A DNA stretch of 64,000 nt from Burkholderia ambifaria (GCF_001443045.1 NZ_LKPJ01000015.1:152396-216395), one strand, 5' to 3'. Shown: positions 1-8,707, counted from the first letter of the stretch. Made by a program: numbers and translations. The notes: a model not told the origin generated them from the sequence alone.

Positions 1-636
1 CGCGTCGGGCCGCAGCATCATGGTGCACACCGCGAACGAGAACAGCCCGATCGGCAGGTTGATCAGGAAGATCCACGGCCACGAGAAGCTGTCGACGATC
101 CAGCCACCGACCACCGGCCCGAAGATCGGCGCGAGCAGCACCGTCATCGCCCACAGCGCGAGCGCGACGGTGCGCTTGTCCGACGGGAACGTGCGCAGCA
201 GGATCGTCTGCGACAGCGGCACCATCGGCCCCGAGCACAGCCCCTGCAGCGCGCGGCAGACCACCAGCACGTGCAGGTCGCGTGCGAGCCCGCACAGCAG
301 CGACGTCAGCGTAAACAGCAGCACCGCGCCGACGAACAGCCGCAGCTCGCCGACGCGCCGCGCGAGCCAGCCGGTCAGCGGCACCGCGATCGCGGCCGCG
401 ACCGAATACGAGCTGATCACCCATGTGCCCTGGCTGTTCGAGACGCCGAGACTGCCGGAAATCGCCGGCACCGCGACGTTCGTCACGGTCGAGTCGAGCA
501 CTTCGATGAAGGTCGCGAGCGACAGCGCGAACGTCAGGAGCGCGAGCCGCGCGCCGCGCACCGGTGGTGCAGCAGGGGCGGGTTCGCGCGCATCGAAGGC
601 GGCGGGCGTGTCCTGAAGCGACGATGCCGTGCTCAT
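1..636 (-). CDS. MFS drug/lipid exporter, DHA2 (EmrB/QacA) family, partial
   Basis: A proton-driven inner-membrane exporter of the 14-helix DHA2 family, cut by the window edge so that only about the first 212 residues are visible. After a polar N-terminus come hydrophobic helices with the family sequence LDSTVTNVAVPAISGSLG in helix 1, followed by WVISSYSVAAAIAVPLTGWL and the loop RRVGE. Its ATG overlaps the TGA of rhlB (ATGA), so it is translationally coupled and the last visible gene of the operon. A DHA2 exporter in this place probably exports rhamnolipid; this is inferred from position. Transport specificity cannot be read from the sequence. Confidence 0.9.
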   Translation of the reverse strand, partial: MSTASSLQDTPAAFDAREPAPAAPPVRGARLALLTFALSLATFIEVLDSTVTNVAVPAISGSLGVSNSQGTWVISSYSVAAAIAVPLTGWLARRVGELRLFVGAVLLFTLTSLLCGLARDLHVLVVCRALQGLCSGPMVPLSQTILLRTFPSDKRTVALALWAMTVLLAPIFGPVVGGWIVDSFSWPWIFLINLPIGLFSFAVCTMMLRPDA

Positions 637-1916
637 GCGCCCGCCATCGCAACGGCGGCCGGCGCGATCGCGCGTCCGTGTTTCGGTACAAAGCGCTCGA
701 TGAAATCGGCAGCCGTCTCGCAACCGTCCGGTGCGGCGTTGATCAGCGCACGCGCGCGCTCCGCATAAACGGCGAATTCGGGCTCGCTCAGCACGCGCAT
801 GAGCGCCGCGCCGAGACGCGCGCCGTCGACCGGACCGTCGACGCGTACGCCGGCACCGTTCGCCGCGACACGCTGCGCATTGTCGAACTGATCGTGCGCG
901 AACGGCGTCACCACCTGCGGAATGCCGGCCTCGAACGCGAGCGCCGCGGTGCCGATCCCGCCGTGATGCACGAGCGCGCGGCAACGCGGCAGCAGCGTGC
1001 GCATCGGCACGAAGCGGCGCACAAGCAAGCGGTCGCCGGCCGGTGCCGTATCGTGCTGGCTCAGCAGGATGCCGCGCGCGCCGGTGGCACGCAGCGCGTC
1101 CTCGACCGCGCGCGCATACGCAGCGTGATCGACGCGCGTCGACCCGGCCGTGAACACCACGGGCGGCTCGCCGGCCGCGAGAAACGCGTCGAGCGCGGGA
1201 TCGTCGTCGGGCGTCGCGACGTCGTTGAACAGCGGAAAACCGCTTTGCAGAAGACGGGCCGGCCAGTCGCGCTGCGCCGGCGCGAACCAGTCGGGAAACA
1301 GGCACAGCACACCGTCGGTCGAATGCAGCCAGCGGCCCAGCACGCGCTGCGCGGGTGCGAGCCCGAGGTCGCGGCGCACCGCATTGAGCGCCGGTCCGCA
1401 CACGCGGTCGAGCACCTGCCGCTCGATCAGCGTCATCAGTGCCGTCTTCACCGGCAGCGGCCAGCGCGCGGGAATCGTCAGGCGCGGATGCGTCGGCGGC
1501 ACGTGCGCGGACAGCAGCGTCGACGGCGACACCTGCACCGACACGTACGGCGTGCCGTGCAGCTCCTGCATGAAGCGCGCGGAAAACGCCCACAGCGTGC
1601 CGACCAGCACGGTGTCGCGCTCGGTCAGCGCGCGCAGCGCGTCGTAATGCGGGCGCAGCACGGGCGCGATCACCTGCCACAGCGTGCGGAACGACGTGCG
1701 CGAATCCCACAGTGCCGGGTTCGCCATCGCGGCCTCGTACTCGGCCGCGGTACCGACCGGGACGAACGTGAAACCGCAGCGGCGCGCGGCCGCCTCGAAC
1801 GGCGGATGCGTGCAGAACACGACGTTGTGGCCGCGCATCGCGAGCGCGCGCGCGACGCCGAGCAGCGGATGCACATCGCCCGCCGAGCCGATTGCGGTCA
1901 CGATCACCTTCGCCAT
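633..1916 (-). CDS. rhlB: Rhamnosyltransferase chain A-like glycosyltransferase (RhlB)
   Basis: A GT1/UGT-type glycosyltransferase of 427 aa, close to the 426 aa of Pseudomonas RhlB. RhlB joins dTDP-L-rhamnose to 3-(3-hydroxyalkanoyloxy)alkanoate to make mono-rhamnolipid at the inner membrane. The N-terminus VIVTAIGSAGDVHPLLG is the family donor-fold start. SVQVSPSTLLSAHVPPTHP and CLFPDWFAPAQRDWP match RhlB closely, and the C-terminal domain holds VHHGGIGTAALAFEAGIPQV and FAHDQFDNA. The gene begins 17 bp after the methyltransferase stop and overlaps the MFS start by 4 bp. No RhlC is visible here; it may lie beyond the left edge. Confidence 0.93.
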   Translation of the reverse strand: MAKVIVTAIGSAGDVHPLLGVARALAMRGHNVVFCTHPPFEAAARRCGFTFVPVGTAAEYEAAMANPALWDSRTSFRTLWQVIAPVLRPHYDALRALTERDTVLVGTLWAFSARFMQELHGTPYVSVQVSPSTLLSAHVPPTHPRLTIPARWPLPVKTALMTLIERQVLDRVCGPALNAVRRDLGLAPAQRVLGRWLHSTDGVLCLFPDWFAPAQRDWPARLLQSGFPLFNDVATPDDDPALDAFLAAGEPPVVFTAGSTRVDHAAYARAVEDALRATGARGILLSQHDTAPAGDRLLVRRFVPMRTLLPRCRALVHHGGIGTAALAFEAGIPQVVTPFAHDQFDNAQRVAANGAGVRVDGPVDGARLGAALMRVLSEPEFAVYAERARALINAAPDGCETAADFIERFVPKHGRAIAPAAVAMAGA

Positions 1917-1933
1917 CGCGCGCCTCGCCGGGA

Positions 1934-2503
1934 TCAGTAGAAGCCGGGGATCAGCGCCGCGACCTCGCGGCGGTACTGCGCGTACGCCGGCCCGAAATAG
2001 CCGGTCAACCAGCTTTCCTCGACGCGCACCTTGTACGCGAGCGACGCGAACACGAGCGCGACGCCGAGCGCGCCGCGCCACTCGCCGCCGATCAGCGCGG
2101 CGCCGACCAGCGCGATCAGGCAGCCGGTATAGATCGGATGACGCACGAGGCCATACGGCCCGGTGCGAACGAGCTCGTGGTTTTCCTTCAGCGTGACCGA
2201 CACGCTCCAGTTCGTGCCGAGATGCAGGCGCGCCCACGCCGAAAACAGCAGCCCCGCGACGAGCACCGCGAGCCCGCATTGCGCCTGCAGGTCGAAGCGC
2301 TGCCAGTCGGGCACGAGCGCGCGCAGCGTCAGGTCGGGCAGGATGATCAGTGCGCCGCCGACGATCAGCGGAATCGACTGCAGCGTGCGCGAGCGCGACG
2401 CCTCCTTGCGCACGGTCGTCTTCACGGCCTGCGACGTCACGATCCAGTAGGCGAGCCACGCGGCCCACGGAACGACGATGGCGATGGTCTGAACGATATT
2501 CAC
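1934..2503 (-). CDS. Isoprenylcysteine carboxyl methyltransferase (ICMT)-family membrane protein
   Basis: A 189-aa membrane protein with several hydrophobic segments and the ICMT/phospholipid-methyltransferase signatures RTGPYGLVRHPIYTG and, near the C-terminus, EESWLTGYFGPAYAQY. These proteins transfer a methyl group from SAM to lipophilic carboxylates or amines in the membrane. A GTG start was chosen because GAGG stands about 10 bases upstream and no better ATG exists. The gene sits between rhlA and rhlB on the same strand, 67 bp after rhlA. The position suggests it acts on rhamnolipid or its HAA precursor, perhaps as a carboxyl methyl ester. I recall such a role being proposed for an ICMT gene in rhamnolipid loci but cannot verify it here. 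Confidence 0.85.
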   Translation of the reverse strand: MNIVQTIAIVVPWAAWLAYWIVTSQAVKTTVRKEASRSRTLQSIPLIVGGALIILPDLTLRALVPDWQRFDLQAQCGLAVLVAGLLFSAWARLHLGTNWSVSVTLKENHELVRTGPYGLVRHPIYTGCLIALVGAALIGGEWRGALGVALVFASLAYKVRVEESWLTGYFGPAYAQYRREVAALIPGFY

Positions 2504-2570
2504 GGCTGGCCTGCCTCGTATGGATGAGAATTCGGATGCGCCCGGTGTGCCCGGTGCGCGACGTGCTGCG

Positions 2571-3473
2571 TCACGACGACATGGCCGGCATCGGCGCGGA
2601 CACGCATGCGTGCGCGGCGCCGAGCGCGATGCCCGCGGCAACGGGCGGCGCGTCGCAGAAGAAGTCGAGCAGCGCCGCACGCGTGGTCTCGCGCTGCGCG
2701 CGGCCTTCGATGTCGAGGAAATGGCCGGCATCGGGAATCGTCGCGAAGCGCGCGCGCGGCACGTGCGCGGCGAGCTGGCGAACGTCGGCCGGCGTCGTGT
2801 ATTCATCGCGCTCGCCGTTCAGGAACAGCAGCTCGCAGCCGATGTTCGAGAACTCGCTCAGGTAGCGCGCCGGCTGCAGCGACAGGATCTGGTCGACGTG
2901 GAACGCGACCTGGTCCTGCTCGTCGCGCGGCAGGCGCGTCAGGTAGCGATAGTTGTACAGCTTCATGATGCGCGGCAGGTAGCGGCCGACCGTGTCGTTC
3001 AGCAGTTGCGCGGCCTTCAGGTTCTCGCCGGCCGCGATGTGGTCGCGGGCGCGCGTCACGTAGTCGACCATCGCGTCGTTCAGGAACGGCGAGAACGAGC
3101 AGATCGCCGCGCGCCGCACGCTCGGGCAGCCGCGTGCGAGCGCGAACAGCGACGCGACGCCGCCCCACGACACCGACACGAGGAACGCCGGCGCGAAGCG
3201 CTCGACCAGATGCTGGAGGATCGCGGCCTCGTCGTCCTTGGTCAGGATGAAGCAGCCGGGGTTGTGCTGGCGCGACTGCCCGGCATACGGCAGGTCGAAG
3301 CAGATCGTGTTCATCCGCTCGCCGAGATACTGGACGGTCTGCCCGAACGAGGCGGTCGTCGCGAGCGCGCCGTTGACGAGCATCGCCGTGTCGAACGACG
3401 GATCGAACACGTTCCGTTCGACGTAGACCTTCAGACCATTCGGTAGCGGGACCACGTGTTTTTCGGTCGGCAT
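2571..3473 (-). CDS. rhlA: 3-(3-hydroxyalkanoyloxy)alkanoate synthase RhlA
   Basis: An alpha/beta-hydrolase-fold acyltransferase of 300 aa that condenses two 3-hydroxyacyl chains into HAA, the lipid half of rhamnolipids. The match to Pseudomonas RhlA is close: MLVNGALATTASF, LPYAGQSRQHNP, a nucleophile Ser102 in SVSWGG, LLNDTVGRYLP and the late DAGHFLDIEG with the catalytic His. The ATG has a GGAGAA Shine-Dalgarno. It is the first gene of the minus-strand operon, and its promoter must lie in the AT-rich spacer to its right. Function is confident from the family; chain-length preference cannot be read. Confidence 0.95.
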   Translation of the reverse strand: MPTEKHVVPLPNGLKVYVERNVFDPSFDTAMLVNGALATTASFGQTVQYLGERMNTICFDLPYAGQSRQHNPGCFILTKDDEAAILQHLVERFAPAFLVSVSWGGVASLFALARGCPSVRRAAICSFSPFLNDAMVDYVTRARDHIAAGENLKAAQLLNDTVGRYLPRIMKLYNYRYLTRLPRDEQDQVAFHVDQILSLQPARYLSEFSNIGCELLFLNGERDEYTTPADVRQLAAHVPRARFATIPDAGHFLDIEGRAQRETTRAALLDFFCDAPPVAAGIALGAAHACVSAPMPAMSS

Positions 3474-3828
3474 CGTCGTTCTCCGGTGGATGCGGCGTCT
3501 CGGCGTCGCGGCATGCTGCAGGTGCGCAATGGCGTGCGCCGGCCATGCCGCGGTCGTTGGCCGCGCCCATTGCCGACGCACCGCGGCAAATTCCCGCGGC
3601 GCCGATTCATTCCTCGTAATGCGGCGCCATACTAATACGGGCAATATTACTTACTCAAGCCATTCCAACGATCCCCTCTACTCCACCTGGAAATACACTG
3701 GATTCAAATTTTTTCTGCATTTTTTGTGGTAGGCGGAATCGGATGCAAGGTGATTGCAATCGTTTGCGAGCAAGCCACAAAACACGCTAATACGCACACA
3801 ATTCAGTTTTAATTCATATAGATAACAA

Positions 3829-3865
3829 GTTTCAATCGCCCGATTGAAACGAATTCCCGGAATTC
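3829..3865. promoter_or_regulatory. Two abutting perfect palindromes in the rhlA-betI spacer
   Basis: Positions 3829-3850 form GTTTCAATCG-CC-CGATTGAAAC, a perfect 10-bp inverted repeat with a 2-bp centre. Directly after, 3851-3865 form GAATTCC-C-GGAATTC, a 7-bp inverted repeat around one base. They lie about 360 bp from rhlA and 330 bp from betI. There is no T-run, so a terminator is unlikely; dimeric regulator sites are the simplest reading. No binding protein is identified. Confidence 0.5.
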
Positions 3866-4120
3866 GCCGATCTCGATGACCGGCATTCAAATTTCAGGAT
3901 CTCCGAAATTCTCACATAGCTCGACATTCTTTCGACGCGTAATAAATCCAATCCGAAAACTTTCTCAACCATTGGATCGCATTTTCCGAAACCGTTTTAA
4001 ACAAACTTCAAATTATTTAACATCCTTTCAATTCGTTTTTCCGCATCCGCACAATCGCGGCGGCCCCATCGTTACCGTCTGCCGGCACCTCATTCACCGT
4101 CGGACCCCGATTTTTTGTTG

Positions 4121-4134
4121 ATTGAACGATCAAT
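4121..4134. promoter_or_regulatory. Probable BetI operator upstream of betI
   Basis: ATTGA-ACGA-TCAAT is a 5-bp-arm inverted repeat 58 bp before the betI ATG, followed by an A-tract. It resembles the TTGAACG/TCAAT core known from the choline-responsive BetI operator of E. coli. BetI would bind here and repress betIBA until choline enters. The assignment rests on motif likeness and position. Confidence 0.6.
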
Positions 4135-4192
4135 AAAAAACCGCTAAGCTCTCGACTTCCATGAACGGCCCGTCCGGGCGAAGGAGTTCGCG

Positions 4193-4777
4193 ATGCCGAA
4201 AGTCGGAATGCGGGAGATTCGCCGCGCACAGTTGATCGACGCCACGCTGCGCTCGATCGACGAAGCCGGCCTGCCCGGCACGACGCTCGCATCGGTCGCG
4301 CAGCGCGCGAACATCTCGACGGGCATCGTCAGCCACTACTTCGGCGACAAGGACGGCCTGCTCGAAGCCACGATGCGGCACGTGCTGCGCGATCTGTGGG
4401 CGGCCACCACGCAACGCCGCGTCGCCGCACGCAAGGACCCGCGTTCGAGGCTGCGCGCGATCGTCGCCGCGAACTTCGACGACACGCAGGTCAGCGCGCC
4501 CGTGATGAAGACCTGGCTCGCGTTCTGGTCGCAGAGCATGCACGACCCGATGCTCAAGCGCCTGCAGCACGTCAACACGCGGCGCCTTCACTCGAACCTG
4601 TGCGCGGAATTCGCGAAGCGCTTGCCGCGCGCGAAGGCACGCACAGCGGCCAGCGGCCTCGCCGCGCTGATCGACGGCCTGTGGCTGCGCGGCGCGCTCG
4701 CCGGCGGCCCGATCGACACCCGGGCTGCATCGAAGCTCGCCCACGATTACATCGACCTGCTGCTCGCGTCCGACTGA
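4193..4777 (+). CDS. betI: TetR-family choline-sensing repressor BetI
   Basis: A 194-aa TetR-type repressor; BetI proteins are about 195 aa. The N-terminus MPKVGMREIRRAQLIDATL leads into a helix-turn-helix with TTLASVAQRANISTGIVSHY and FGDKDGLLEATMRHVL, the usual BetI sequence. The C-terminal part contains TWLAFWSQSMHDPMLKRL and GLAALIDGLWLRGAL. AAGGAG lies 7 bases before the ATG. It is the first gene of betIBA, 32 bp before betB, the standard arrangement. It represses its own operon and is relieved by choline. Confidence 0.95.
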   Translation: MPKVGMREIRRAQLIDATLRSIDEAGLPGTTLASVAQRANISTGIVSHYFGDKDGLLEATMRHVLRDLWAATTQRRVAARKDPRSRLRAIVAANFDDTQVSAPVMKTWLAFWSQSMHDPMLKRLQHVNTRRLHSNLCAEFAKRLPRAKARTAASGLAALIDGLWLRGALAGGPIDTRAASKLAHDYIDLLLASD

Positions 4778-4809
4778 CGCGTCACGCAGTCGCCAACCAG
4801 GAGATCCTC

Positions 4810-6279
4810 ATGTCCGTATACGGTTTGCAGCGCCTCTACATCGGCGGCGGTTACGTCGACGCCACCAGCGGCAAGACTTTCGACACCTTCGATCCCGCCA
4901 CCGGCGAACTGCTCGCGCAGGTGCAGCAGGCGAGCGCGGCCGACGTCGACCGCGCGGTCGCGTCGGCACGGGAAGGTCAGCGCGAATGGGCCGCGATGAC
5001 CGCGATGCAGCGCTCGCGGATCCTGCGCCGCGCGGTCGACCTGCTGCGCGAACGCAACGACGAACTCGCGGCCATCGAGACGCGCGACACCGGCAAGCCG
5101 ATCGGCGAAACGCTCGCGGTCGACATCGTCACCGGCGCGGACGTGATCGAGTACTACGCGGGCCTGGCGACCGCGATCGAGGGGCTGCAGGTGCCGCTGC
5201 GCGCCGAGTCGTTCGTCTACACGCGCCGCGAACCGCTCGGCGTGTGCGCGGGCATCGGCGCATGGAACTACCCGATCCAGATCGCATGCTGGAAGACGGC
5301 GCCCGCGCTCGCGGCCGGCAACGCAATGGTGTTCAAGCCGAGCGAAGTCACGCCGCTCACCGCGCTGAAGCTCGCGGAAATCTATACGGAAGCCGGTGTA
5401 CCGGCCGGCGTGTTCAACGTCGTGCAGGGCGACGGCTCAGTCGGCGCGCTGCTCACCGGTCACCCGGACATCGCGAAGGTGTCGTTCACCGGCGGCGTCG
5501 AGACCGGCAAGAAGGTGATGTCGCTCGCCGGCGCATCGTCGCTGAAGGAAGTGACGATGGAGCTCGGCGGCAAGTCGCCGCTGATCGTGTTCGAGGATGC
5601 CGATCTCGACCGCGCGGCCGACATCGCGGTGACCGCCAACTTCTTCAGCTCGGGCCAGGTCTGCACGAACGGCACGCGCGTGTTCGTGCACCGCTCGGTC
5701 AAGGACGCGTTCACGCAGAAGGTGCTCGAACGCGTGAAGCGGATTCGCGTGGGCAAGCCGACCGATGCCGACACCAACTTCGGCCCGCTCGTGTCGGCCG
5801 CGCAGCTCGACAAGGTGCTCGGCTTCATCGAGAGCGGCAAGGCCGAAGGCGCGAAGCTGCTCGCGGGCGGCACGCGCCTGACCGACGGCCACTTCGGCAG
5901 CGGCCAGTACGTCACGCCGACCGTGTTCGGCGACTGCCGCGACGACATGAAGATCGTGCGCGAAGAGATTTTCGGGCCGGTGATGAGCATCCTCGATTTC
6001 GAATCGGACGACGAAGTGATTGCTCGCGCAAACGATACGCACTACGGCCTCGCGGCCGGCGTCGTGACCGAGAACCTGTCGCGCGCGCACCGCACGATCC
6101 ACCGCCTCGAAGCCGGCATCTGCTGGATCAACACGTGGGGCGAATCGCCGGCCGAAATGCCGGTTGGCGGATACAAGCAATCCGGCGTCGGGCGCGAGAA
6201 CGGCATCACGACGCTCGAACACTACACTCGAATCAAGTCGGTACAGGTCGAGCTCGGCCGCTACAACCCGGTGTTTTGA
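4810..6279 (+). CDS. betB: Betaine aldehyde dehydrogenase BetB
   Basis: An NAD(P)-dependent aldehyde dehydrogenase of 489 aa (E. coli BetB has 490) that oxidises betaine aldehyde to glycine betaine in the cytoplasm. The catalytic Cys is residue 285 in SGQVCTNGTRVFV and the general-base Glu is residue 251 in MELGGKSP. GAWNYPIQIACWKTAPALA and VSFTGGVETGKKVM form the cofactor site. The ATG follows GGAGATCCTC. It lies between betI and betA with short spacers of 32 and 22 bp, so the three form one transcription unit. Confidence 0.96.
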   Translation: MSVYGLQRLYIGGGYVDATSGKTFDTFDPATGELLAQVQQASAADVDRAVASAREGQREWAAMTAMQRSRILRRAVDLLRERNDELAAIETRDTGKPIGETLAVDIVTGADVIEYYAGLATAIEGLQVPLRAESFVYTRREPLGVCAGIGAWNYPIQIACWKTAPALAAGNAMVFKPSEVTPLTALKLAEIYTEAGVPAGVFNVVQGDGSVGALLTGHPDIAKVSFTGGVETGKKVMSLAGASSLKEVTMELGGKSPLIVFEDADLDRAADIAVTANFFSSGQVCTNGTRVFVHRSVKDAFTQKVLERVKRIRVGKPTDADTNFGPLVSAAQLDKVLGFIESGKAEGAKLLAGGTRLTDGHFGSGQYVTPTVFGDCRDDMKIVREEIFGPVMSILDFESDDEVIARANDTHYGLAAGVVTENLSRAHRTIHRLEAGICWINTWGESPAEMPVGGYKQSGVGRENGITTLEHYTRIKSVQVELGRYNPVF

Positions 6280-6301
6280 GAACGATAGGAGATACCCTGT
6301 C

Positions 6302-8002
6302 ATGACGACACGCGAATACGACTACATCATCTGCGGCGCCGGTTCCGCGGGCAACGTGCTCGCGACGCGCCTGACGGAAGATCCGAATGTCACGGTGCTG
6401 CTGCTCGAAGCCGGCGGCCCCGACTACCGCTTCGACTTCCGTACGCAGATGCCGGCGGCACTCGCCTATCCGCTGCAGGGCCGTCGCTACAACTGGGCCT
6501 ACGAGACCGACCCCGAACCGCACATGGACAACCGCCGGATGGAATGCGGCCGCGGCAAGGGGCTCGGCGGCTCGTCGCTGATCAACGGGATGTGCTACAT
6601 CCGCGGCAATGCGCTCGACTACGATAACTGGTCGACGCACAAGGGCCTCGAGAACTGGACGTATCTCGACTGCCTGCCGTACTTCAAGAAGGCCGAGACG
6701 CGCGACGTCGGCCCGAACGACTATCACGGCGGCGACGGCCCCGTGTCGGTCACGACCAGCAAGCCGGGCGTGAATCCGCTGTTCGAGGCGATGGTCGACG
6801 CAGGCGTGCAGGCCGGCTATCCGCGCACCGACGACCTGAACGGCTATCAGCAGGAAGGCTTCGGCCCGATGGACCGCACCGTCACGCCGAAGGGCCGCCG
6901 AGCCAGCACCGCGCGCGGCTACCTCGACCAGGCGAAGGTGCGGCCGAACCTCGAGATCGTCACGCACGCGCTGGCCGACCGCATCCTGTTCGACGGCAAG
7001 CGCGCATCGGGCGTCACGTACCTGCGCGGCAGCGAGCGCGCGAGCGCGCATGCGCGCCGCGAAGTGCTCGTGTGCAGCGGCGCGATCGCATCGCCGCAAC
7101 TGCTGCAGCGCTCGGGCGTCGGCCCCGGTGCGTGGCTGAAGGCGCTCGACATCCCGGTCGTGCTCGACCTGCCCGGCGTCGGCCAGAACCTGCAGGATCA
7201 CCTGGAGATGTACATCCAGTACGAGTGCAAGGAGCCGGTGTCGCTGTATCCCGCGCTCAAGTGGTGGAACCAGCCGAAAATCGGCCTCGAATGGATGCTG
7301 AACGGCACCGGCCTCGGCGCGACCAACCACTTCGAGGCGGGCGGCTTCATCCGCACGCGCGACGACGATCTGTGGCCGAACATCCAGTATCACTTCCTGC
7401 CCGTTGCGATCAACTACAACGGCTCGAACGCGATCGAGATGCATGGCTTCCAGGCGCACGTCGGGTCGATGCGTTCACCGAGCCGCGGCCGCGTGAAGCT
7501 GCGCTCGCGCGATCCGAACGATCATCCGAGCATCCTGTTCAACTACATGGCCGAAGCGCTCGACTGGCGCGAGTTCCGCGACGCGATCCGCGCGACGCGC
7601 GAGATCATGCGGCAGCCCGCGCTCGACCGCTATCGCGGCCGCGAGCTGAACCCGGGCGCCGACTGCAAGAGCGACAAGGAGCTCGACGCATTCGTGCGAG
7701 CCCGTGCGGAAACCGCGTTCCATCCGTCGTGCTCGTGCAAGATGGGCTATGACGACATGGCCGTGGTCGACGAAGAAGGTCGGGTGCACGGGCTGGAAGG
7801 GCTGCGCGTCGTCGATGCGTCGATCATGCCGATCATCACGACCGGCAACCTGAACGCGCCGACGATCATGATCGCGGAGAAGATCGCGGACAAGATCCGT
7901 GGCCGCAAGCCGCTTGCGCGCGTGGACGTGCCTTACTTCGTCGCGAACGGGGCGATGGCGCGGAATATCGCGAAGGCGGTGCGGCGGCCGGAGACGGTGT
8001 AA
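6302..8002 (+). CDS. betA: Choline dehydrogenase BetA (GMC oxidoreductase)
   Basis: A membrane-associated flavoprotein of 566 aa of the GMC family, oxidising choline to betaine aldehyde and able to carry on to betaine. The N-terminal FAD-binding YIICGAGSAGNVLATRL, the GMC signature GRGKGLGGSSLINGMCYIRG, and the C-terminal AFHPSCSCKMG and TGNLNAPTIMIAEKIADKI with catalytic His and Asn are all present. The ATG at 6302 follows AGGAGATACCCTGTC. The C-terminus is slightly longer than the 556 aa of E. coli BetA. A strong terminator begins 39 bp after the stop. Confidence 0.96.
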   Translation: MTTREYDYIICGAGSAGNVLATRLTEDPNVTVLLLEAGGPDYRFDFRTQMPAALAYPLQGRRYNWAYETDPEPHMDNRRMECGRGKGLGGSSLINGMCYIRGNALDYDNWSTHKGLENWTYLDCLPYFKKAETRDVGPNDYHGGDGPVSVTTSKPGVNPLFEAMVDAGVQAGYPRTDDLNGYQQEGFGPMDRTVTPKGRRASTARGYLDQAKVRPNLEIVTHALADRILFDGKRASGVTYLRGSERASAHARREVLVCSGAIASPQLLQRSGVGPGAWLKALDIPVVLDLPGVGQNLQDHLEMYIQYECKEPVSLYPALKWWNQPKIGLEWMLNGTGLGATNHFEAGGFIRTRDDDLWPNIQYHFLPVAINYNGSNAIEMHGFQAHVGSMRSPSRGRVKLRSRDPNDHPSILFNYMAEALDWREFRDAIRATREIMRQPALDRYRGRELNPGADCKSDKELDAFVRARAETAFHPSCSCKMGYDDMAVVDEEGRVHGLEGLRVVDASIMPIITTGNLNAPTIMIAEKIADKIRGRKPLARVDVPYFVANGAMARNIAKAVRRPETV

Positions 8003-8041
8003 CCGCGCAAGCGCCCTTCTCCAGGCACAGCAGCAACACGC

Positions 8042-8075
8042 ACGGCTCGCGGCGTTCTCGCCGCGAGCCGTTTTT
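8042..8075 (+). terminator. Rho-independent terminator of betIBA
   Basis: A perfect 13-bp stem (8042-8054 pairing with 8059-8071) with a TTCT loop runs straight into TTTTT. It lies 40 bp after the betA stop and closes the operon. Confidence 0.9.
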
Positions 8076-8553
8076 CATTGGACACTCCCGCCGCCCGTAC
8101 TGAACCGCGTGAAGGCCGCTCCCCTCGGCCTCAAGCGTTTCGCGCGCACGTTCGACGTAGGCAAGCTGCTGCGCATCGGGCACGTGCACGCATGCGCGGA
8201 GCGGATCGCTCGCATCGCACGCGCAACCGCCGCCATCCGTTGCAATCCACGGCGCGAGTTCGTGCAGCACGACGCCTGCGGGGAAGTCGAAACGGAATGG
8301 GGTGCGTCGCTACAGCGGCAACGCGATGCGATGGCGCAGGCACGCGACTCGCGTCGCGCCCGCATCCGGCGAAAGGCAGGAAAGCGGCGGTCCGGCCGGG
8401 CCCTCGGATAGGCGTCTCATGTAATTGGTCTCCGTACGTACGCTTGATTCGTTATCGTGATGCGTCGTTTGTCGAAACTATGATCGGACGATACGCACAA
8501 GTAAATGGATGCAGAGTTCCAAACGCGCCGAACCGCGCGATCCTCGTGCATGC

Positions 8554-8582
8554 AGGGTGTTTGACAGTTTTTCAAACACCCT
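8554..8582 (-). terminator. Hairpin downstream of the cupin gene
   Basis: AGGGTGTTTGA and TCAAACACCCT form an 11-bp perfect inverted repeat with a 7-base loop, 125 bp past the end of the minus-strand cupin gene. No clear T-run follows on either strand. A terminator or a regulatory palindrome are both possible. Confidence 0.4.
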
Positions 8583-8707
8583 TCAACTTACCTGCTCAGA
8601 CAAATACACGGGCTGTGCAACGCGCGCTTGAAGGCGGCGCTCATCCCGCGCGATGCCCGGCGTGCGGGCCTTCGGCCGCCCGCATGCATGCATGCTGCGG
8701 CGCATCC

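Larger units (their letters stand above)
3474..4192. other. AT-rich divergent intergenic region between rhlA and betI
   Basis: About 720 bp without a credible gene. The stretch from about 3640 to 4140 is clearly AT-richer than its surroundings, with runs such as TTTTTTCTGCATTTTTTGTGG and many A/T tracts. It must contain the rhlA promoter (minus strand) and the betI promoter (plus strand). It holds two abutting palindromes and a BetI-like operator, listed separately. Low G+C in a high-GC genome could mark a silencer-bound regulatory region or old foreign DNA; the sequence alone cannot tell. Confidence 0.7.
8003..8707. other. Intergenic region betA-cupin
   Basis: About 700 bp between betA and the cupin gene. 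Besides the betA terminator it contains a minus-strand open frame, roughly 8309 to 8076, reading FDFPAGVVLHELAPWIA and QQLAYVERARETLEAE. It has a protein-like composition but an upstream stop, no ribosome site, and it runs into the terminator. It could be a decayed gene, but no family is recognised. A perfect 11-bp hairpin lies at 8554-8582. From about 8420 to 8600 the DNA is less GC-rich. Confidence 0.5.

Noticed and set aside
3474..4192. A lux-box for quorum control of rhlA
   Set aside because: No CTGT...ACAG-type palindrome was found in the spacer; the palindromes present have other sequences.
8554..8582. Firm terminator call for the cupin gene
   Set aside because: A good 11-bp stem but no T-tract on either side, and it is 125 bp away; kept at low confidence.
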